Assembly: GCA_046074525.1 (NCBI GenBank)
Contig: JBJTOK010000043.1
Span: 1 to 64,000 of the forward strand
Source: JAHEZL01 sp046074525
Lineage (GTDB): Bacteria; Bacteroidota; Bacteroidia; Flavobacteriales_C; GCA-002722245
Length of the DNA: 64,000 nt
Direction of reading: 5' to 3'
Shown here: positions 59,279-64,000 of the stretch, in pieces
Position numbering within the stretch: the stretch's first letter is position 1
Layout of the letters: every line of letters begins with the position of its first letter
The notes under the pieces: generated by a model
The model's database searches: none
The model's input: the letters and a program-made list of their open reading frames with translations, nothing else
What the model was told of the DNA's origin: nothing
Position numbers and translations under genes: made by a program

Positions 59279-59298
59279 CATCAAATTAAAATATATGT

Positions 59299-60330
59299 TT
59301 ATTGTTTTTCTATCGACCAACCCATGGAAACTCCCACTGTCCAGCCTTGCTTGTTTGGAATGGTGTACAAATTCACGGGGATATTCAAATTGCCCGAAGT
59401 AAATGTTTTGCCTATTGCAAACACCCAGGAGCTGGTGAGACTAGGTGATACGCGACTATCGAGCAACCCATTGGCGTTGCGACGCTGAATGTTGAAGGTC
59501 GGACCGAAGCCAATTTCCCACTTTGATTGCTTCCAACGGAAACCATTGATTACCGAAACAGAAGGAATAAACTTTTGCTGTTCCATACCACCAACGAGTC
59601 CTAAAAATTCTACGAGAGCCATCACCTTACCGCTGTTCAGGTAACGCACCTCGCTATGGTAACCGAACTGAGTCATCATTGGATACATATTGAAACCCCC
59701 ATCCTGTTTAGATTTTTCCATTGCGAGAGCGTTGTTTCCGGTCATCATGGAGAGACCGAAACGGGGGCCCGACAAGTTGAGTTTTCTCACATCGGGTTTA
59801 TTGACGAGATCCTCTTCATGTTTCTGGAAAAGATAAAGGTTCTCGAGTTCTTGTTTTACCGGCATACCGAAAAGCGATTCAACAGAAAAACGAATCAATG
59901 ACTGCATTTCAATAGGCTGGTAGATGTACTCTTTTACTACCGACGCTTCCTGCACACCGGTTTTAACATTGTACTCACGCAAACTGATGGCCAGCATGCG
60001 ACCGATCTTTTCAACGGTTCCCGATACTACATAGTCGAGCTTGAGTTCTTTACCGGCAGCGAGTACACAGGTCTTGCTTGCGCAGTCTTCGTTGCCGATG
60101 TTGTGGGTTTTGTAATAGTTTTCGATTTCATAACGATCGGCAACTTCAAATTTTTGTAGTTTTTCAATTTCAATGCGCACGATGGAAGTAACTTCATTTT
60201 GAGAAAGATCAACGCCGTTTACGTCGAGATAAGTCACTCCTAAAAGAGGTAATTTCTGCTTGTCCTGGCCATAGGCATTTGCACCAAAAAACAACAGGGT
60301 AATCATTGCAACTTTGTTAAAATACTTCAT
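59299..60330 (-). CDS. Secreted protein with putative outer-membrane barrel C terminus
   Basis: A 343-aa protein. Signal peptide MKYFNKVAMITLLFFGANAYGQ. Residues about 25-140 form an alpha/beta domain (EIEKLQKFEVADRYEIENYY, LKLDYVVSGTVEKIGRMLAI) resembling CsgG/LpoB-like periplasmic domains. The C-terminal half has alternating aromatic strands (FRWKQSKWEIGFGPTFNIQR, GWTVGVSMGWSIEKQ) like an outer-membrane barrel. The start gives the signal peptide; the frame is open nine codons upstream. TAGTTTTG 24 bases upstream matches the -7 consensus. Function unknown. Confidence 0.75.
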   Translation of the reverse strand: MKYFNKVAMITLLFFGANAYGQDKQKLPLLGVTYLDVNGVDLSQNEVTSIVRIEIEKLQKFEVADRYEIENYYKTHNIGNEDCASKTCVLAAGKELKLDYVVSGTVEKIGRMLAISLREYNVKTGVQEASVVKEYIYQPIEMQSLIRFSVESLFGMPVKQELENLYLFQKHEEDLVNKPDVRKLNLSGPRFGLSMMTGNNALAMEKSKQDGGFNMYPMMTQFGYHSEVRYLNSGKVMALVEFLGLVGGMEQQKFIPSVSVINGFRWKQSKWEIGFGPTFNIQRRNANGLLDSRVSPSLTSSWVFAIGKTFTSGNLNIPVNLYTIPNKQGWTVGVSMGWSIEKQ

Positions 60331-60354
60331 ACAAATAGTTTTAAAATATGGAGG

Positions 60355-60387
60355 CAAAACTATAGGCTGAAGGAAGGGTCCCCGAAT
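60355..60387 (-). promoter_or_regulatory. Promoter of the putative barrel protein gene
   Basis: On the minus strand TAGTTTTG (60355-60362) fits TAnnTTTG, and TTCG about 20 bases upstream approximates the -33 TTTG. The -7 box ends 24 bases before the ATG at 60330. Confidence 0.4.
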
Positions 60388-60431
60388 TGATGTTTAATAA
60401 AGAATACAGATTCTGTTGCAAAAAATGCAAC

Positions 60432-63400
60432 TTAGCGAATGATAGTCAGACTGCCTGTTTTAGAGCCTGTTTGACCATTATAGAACAGGACTTCGGCGTA
60501 ATAAACGTAGGATTCCATGTTTTGTGGCTGACCCTTGTAAATGCCATCCCAGCCCTGTTTGATATCGGTAGATTCAAACACTATTTCACCCCATCGGTTG
60601 AAGATTCTGAAGACAATGAGTTTTTCAATTCCCCATCCTTCCACAAATACAAGATCGTTGACACCATCAGCATTTGGAGAGAAACCTGTAGGAACATCTA
60701 CCGAGAATTTCTTCAGGGCACACACATCATATATCTTCAATGACTCAAAACAGTTGAGTGTGTCCTTGATCACCAACTTGTAAATTCCGTCTTCAAGCAC
60801 TTTTATGGTTGAAGTAGGACAATCGTCGCAAGCCAGGTTTTTGGTAGAACCTGTCGACCAGTTGTAAGTATATCCATCGCCCATATCCACACCCACATCT
60901 ATAGTTTCACCAACAATCACACAAACGCTATCGGTAGTGAAAAGCGTTTGGCTATACACCGTTGCCGTCGCTGTTTTTGCATCCTTACAACCGTTAGCGG
61001 TATCGGTTACTGTTACAGTATATACCGTTGTAACCAAAGGATTCGCCATTGTTGACGCCTTGTCGGGTGTAGTAAGCGTGCCCGAAGGAGTCCAGCTGTA
61101 ATCATACGCATTATTATTGGTCACCGAAAGCAGTTTGCTATTGCCTTCGCACAAAGCGATATCTTTAGTGGCGAAAGTCGGCAAAGGATCAACAATAACG
61201 GTTTTGGTAACAGTATCCTTACAATTGAAAATATTATCAGAGATTCTTAAAGATATGGTATAGGTTCCTGCTGGAGACAATAGAAAAGGATTAATAACAG
61301 GATCAATGAAAGTCTGGCCCGACGGGCTCACCACCCATTGCCATGAATCAGCGCCTGCAGAAGAATCAACTACACTCACCATCTCTCCGATACACAAGCT
61401 CGAATCAAGCACCCCAAACTTAGCGTAGGCATCGTGCAGGTGTACCGCATGTTTAGCACTATAAGAACAGGTTTTCCCTGCAGTATATACTGTAAGTGAA
61501 ACGTTATTTGTTCCTCCCGGAGGATAGAAATCAAAAGGATGAGTAGGACTAGGATTGCCCGGCACTACCGTACCACCAAAATCCCATTCCCATGAAGCCA
61601 CATCGGAGGTATCCTTGATCTGGAAGCCTACTGTTTCACCAATACAAATCAGAGTATCGGTGATAGAGAAATCTGCTTCCGGACCTACAATTTTGAAAGA
61701 TCTTTTAGCGGTATCCATACAGCCATAAGAAGTTTGCACGATAAGCTGAACATCATAAGTTCCCTTTTTACCATAAGTAAATTTCACTGAATCATTTGGC
61801 AATACAGCATCGCCCGTACCAACATCCCATTTTACCACAGAAGTACTTGTAGGAGCGGTGGATTCATCATAAAATGTTATGGCTTTAGGATAGCATAAGG
61901 TAGTAATCCCATCGACATTAGAAGTAAAAGTGGCAGCAGGGTAGTCTTGTACCATAATATAAGCAGGTCGCGTGAGAGAATCTAGACAGCCATTGTTATC
62001 CTTTACCACAAGTTTGACATCATATGGTCCGGGAGCGTTGGTATAAGCATGTTGTAATGATTTAGCTGTAGTAGTAACCACAGGTGTACCATCACCAAAG
62101 TACCATTTAAACTCCGCAATATTGGTTCCTGCTGCATTAAAGGTAACTTTTTCACCTTCACAAATGGTAAAGTCGAGCGCCGACCAGGTTGTTTCAGGAA
62201 GAATAGGTGTAACAATTTTGGTTAAGCTATCTGCACAACCCAACTGGTCGGTCACTACCATTTTAACGGTCCACGGAGCACCAGTGGAGTTAATGTATGT
62301 TGTTGACGGACTCTTGGTAGTGGCACTAAATCCATTTCCGAAAGTCCATTGCCATTTAACAACGGTAGTATCGGAATGAGTAGTATCATTAAAATTTACC
62401 GGGAAAGGCAAGCAGCGGGAAATATTATCCATTGTGAATCCAGCCTTTATACCGTACACTTTAAGGTTGAAGTATGCTGTATCCTTGCAGCCATTTTCGG
62501 CACTTACAATGAGGCGGATAGTGTCGAGGCCCAGATTGGCATAAGTATGAGAATCGCTGGAAGCATTGTTGAGTGAAGGAGGAGAACCATCACCCCAATC
62601 CCACCTGTAGCCATTGCTGCAGGCCGAATACACATCGGTGGAAGAAGCACCGCTGAAAGTATAAGGCACCTGCTTACAAATTACTGAATCACTGGTGATC
62701 ACTGCCTGTGGTTTTCGTACTTTAATAATGACACTGTCGACATAATCTGCACAACCTGAAGTAGCATTGGTCCCGGTAATTTTCACTGTATAATTCCCTG
62801 ATGCTGCATAATAATGCGTTACTGTAGTATCTGTAGAAGCCGCAATGCTTTGTCCGTCGCCAAAATTCCAGGTCCATGAATCCGCTCCGGAAATCTCTCC
62901 TTTGAAAATGTATTTATATGAAGAATCGCAGGTAGCGGTGTAATTGAGGCGGGCTACAGGGCCTTTCACCGTAATTGCATTTGAAATGGTTTTGCTTGAA
63001 TAACAACCATTAAAAACAGTAGTAAGTGTAATGTCCTGAGGGCCTGCTGCAGAGTTGAACTGCCATTGCCAGTTGGAATCGGAAGGGCAGGAAGATGCAT
63101 TATTCCCATCGGCCGAATAATGCCATGAATCCACATTGGCACCTGGTGTAAGATCCGTGAGCGTTACGATATCGTCAGGACAAACTGTTGCCGCCGATAC
63201 AGAGAAATCGGGAGCAGTTACATCACCTACCCTGATGATAATAGGATAACTGGTATCGGCGCAGCCCATGGTATTTTTGATATCAACATAGACTTTATAT
63301 TCACCGGTTGCATTATAAGTATGGGTAGGATTTTTAATGGCTGAACTTCCGCCATCACCAAAATCCCAATGATAAAAGTTAATCGCTTCTTTTGAACGCG

Positions 63401-64000
63401 AAGAATCAGAGAAATTTACTGTCAGAGGTACACAACCTTCCGCAACATCCGGTTGCAGTCGGGCAATAATAGGAACAATCGTATCGGTTTTTGTAACGCT
63501 GGCCTTACAGCCCACAGCGGAAGTTACCGTTAATTTATTCCCATAAAATTTGGGATCGTAAACGGTATATTGACTATCGTCGGGCTTCACGAAATCATGA
63601 GAAGGATTTTGCTGGTTGGACGTTTTCTGGTCGCCAAACTCCCATAACCAGCTCACTCCAGCAGGTACTGAAGTATTGGTGTATTGCACCTTCATCGGGA
63701 AATCACAATAGTAAGTGGGTGTTCGGGTAAAATTCGCAATTACATTTTCCACCACAATGGCAAAAGTAGTATCATCACTGCACCCTCCTGCAGACGCTAC
63801 GAGCTTGACATTATAAGTGCCCGGCGCAGCATAGGCGTAATTGATATTCACTGCAGAGGCCGTTGTTCCGTCACCAAGATTCCAGGAATAAGATGTTGCC
63901 CCTATACTGGTATTGGTGATGTTAAAGAAGCTTCCCGGACAAACAGAATCATTCACCATAGAGAAGGAAGCTATCGGTTTACTCACGAGAATAGGAATTG
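60432..64000 (-). CDS. Giant PKD-repeat protein with gliding-associated C-terminal domain (5' end outside window)
   Basis: At least 1189 codons; the frame is open to the right-hand edge, so the start and signal peptide lie outside. It consists of roughly a dozen PKD/Ig-like repeats of 80-100 aa with cores such as SYSWNLGDGTTASAVNINYA, WLWEFGDQKTSNQQNPSHDF and WQWTFGNGFSATTKSP, interspersed with C-D-T motifs. The last about 85 residues (VDVPTGFSPNADGVNDLVFV ... FRIFNRWGEIVFES ... GWDGIYKGQP) form the CHU_C/TIGR04131 type B sorting domain, which sends adhesins such as SprB through T9SS. Likely a cell-surface adhesin. Confidence 0.92.
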   Translation of the reverse strand, partial: IPILVSKPIASFSMVNDSVCPGSFFNITNTSIGATSYSWNLGDGTTASAVNINYAYAAPGTYNVKLVASAGGCSDDTTFAIVVENVIANFTRTPTYYCDFPMKVQYTNTSVPAGVSWLWEFGDQKTSNQQNPSHDFVKPDDSQYTVYDPKFYGNKLTVTSAVGCKASVTKTDTIVPIIARLQPDVAEGCVPLTVNFSDSSRSKEAINFYHWDFGDGGSSAIKNPTHTYNATGEYKVYVDIKNTMGCADTSYPIIIRVGDVTAPDFSVSAATVCPDDIVTLTDLTPGANVDSWHYSADGNNASSCPSDSNWQWQFNSAAGPQDITLTTVFNGCYSSKTISNAITVKGPVARLNYTATCDSSYKYIFKGEISGADSWTWNFGDGQSIAASTDTTVTHYYAASGNYTVKITGTNATSGCADYVDSVIIKVRKPQAVITSDSVICKQVPYTFSGASSTDVYSACSNGYRWDWGDGSPPSLNNASSDSHTYANLGLDTIRLIVSAENGCKDTAYFNLKVYGIKAGFTMDNISRCLPFPVNFNDTTHSDTTVVKWQWTFGNGFSATTKSPSTTYINSTGAPWTVKMVVTDQLGCADSLTKIVTPILPETTWSALDFTICEGEKVTFNAAGTNIAEFKWYFGDGTPVVTTTAKSLQHAYTNAPGPYDVKLVVKDNNGCLDSLTRPAYIMVQDYPAATFTSNVDGITTLCYPKAITFYDESTAPTSTSVVKWDVGTGDAVLPNDSVKFTYGKKGTYDVQLIVQTSYGCMDTAKRSFKIVGPEADFSITDTLICIGETVGFQIKDTSDVASWEWDFGGTVVPGNPSPTHPFDFYPPGGTNNVSLTVYTAGKTCSYSAKHAVHLHDAYAKFGVLDSSLCIGEMVSVVDSSAGADSWQWVVSPSGQTFIDPVINPFLLSPAGTYTISLRISDNIFNCKDTVTKTVIVDPLPTFATKDIALCEGNSKLLSVTNNNAYDYSWTPSGTLTTPDKASTMANPLVTTVYTVTVTDTANGCKDAKTATATVYSQTLFTTDSVCVIVGETIDVGVDMGDGYTYNWSTGSTKNLACDDCPTSTIKVLEDGIYKLVIKDTLNCFESLKIYDVCALKKFSVDVPTGFSPNADGVNDLVFVEGWGIEKLIVFRIFNRWGEIVFESTDIKQGWDGIYKGQPQNMESYVYYAEVLFYNGQTGSKTGSLTIIR

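Noticed and set aside
60413..60431. GTTGCA/TGCAAC hairpin after the PKD gene as terminator
   Set aside because: Only six base pairs and no T-tract after it on the minus strand; not called.
1..64000. CRISPR array, prophage, defence island or secondary-metabolite cluster
   Set aside because: No regularly spaced repeats, phage structural genes, nuclease/defence families or synthase modules were seen; the PKD, WG, FG-GAP and LRR repeats are protein-level repeats.

Overview
The window is chromosomal DNA from a member of the Bacteroidota, most likely a gliding or T9SS-bearing lineage of the Chitinophagales/Sphingobacteriales/Flavobacteriales type. The evidence is in the sequence. There are two type A Por/T9SS sorting tails (8480-10084, 48842-50128) and a CHU_C/gliding-associated C-terminal domain on a PKD giant (60432-64000). 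A GldH lipoprotein, a SprA-like outer-membrane barrel, the long (about 630 aa) Bacteroidota form of PurF, a YbdL-type aminotransferase next to an omega-amidase, many lipoproteins, and TAnnTTTG-type -7 promoter boxes with few Shine-Dalgarno sequences point the same way.

Layout. 1-3 kb: IS21-type terminal repeats, a small membrane protein, lpd and kdsD (minus). 3-8.5 kb: recQ, a palindromic repeat, an M20 amidohydrolase, then a YdjM-like membrane hydrolase overlapping an unknown anchored protein. 8.5-12.3 kb: an FG-GAP T9SS cargo, an ECF sigma/anti-sigma pair and a receiver domain lacking its phospho-acceptor. 12.3-22 kb: a YceI lipoprotein behind two MarR/OhrR-like boxes, then poorly characterised secreted proteins: a frameshifted MORN protein, a WG-repeat lipoprotein and an SBBP-propeller protein that share a mirror-symmetric promoter, and a lipoprotein. 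22-28.5 kb: a gene-poor AT-rich stretch, metY-metX behind a terminator-bearing leader, an OmpA-domain protein and tRNA-Arg(CCT). A 16-bp copy of the tRNA 3' end lies 6.3 kb away and brackets this segment. 28.5-31.3 kb: argB, methionine/glutamine aminotransferase and omega-amidase. 31.6-40.9 kb: envelope proteins (Ig-like lipoprotein, coiled-coil anchor, SprA-like barrel, OmpA lipoprotein, two Pmp3-like lipoproteins, one of them broken by a stop codon) and comF. 41-45.5 kb: pbp1A, gldH, ricT. 45.6-48.8 kb: amino-acid permease, dicarboxylate symporter and a frameshifted membrane gene. 48.8-54.7 kb: secreted deacetylase, an ArgE-like deacetylase, a DUF1801 protein, CAP-like and LRR proteins. 54.7-64 kb: purF, an overlapping ACP-MBOAT-SGNH-like acyltransferase cassette, a putative barrel protein and the edge-truncated PKD protein.

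Functionally the window mixes housekeeping metabolism (methionine, arginine and purine synthesis, Kdo, dihydrolipoyl dehydrogenase) with a large envelope and secretion load. I see no prophage, CRISPR array, defence island, rRNA or replication origin. The most unusual features are regulatory and structural: the inverted-duplicate divergent promoter at 18.4 kb, the metY leader, the twin operator at the YceI gene, the start-codon hairpin at 39.6 kb, and three genes broken by a single frameshift or stop.
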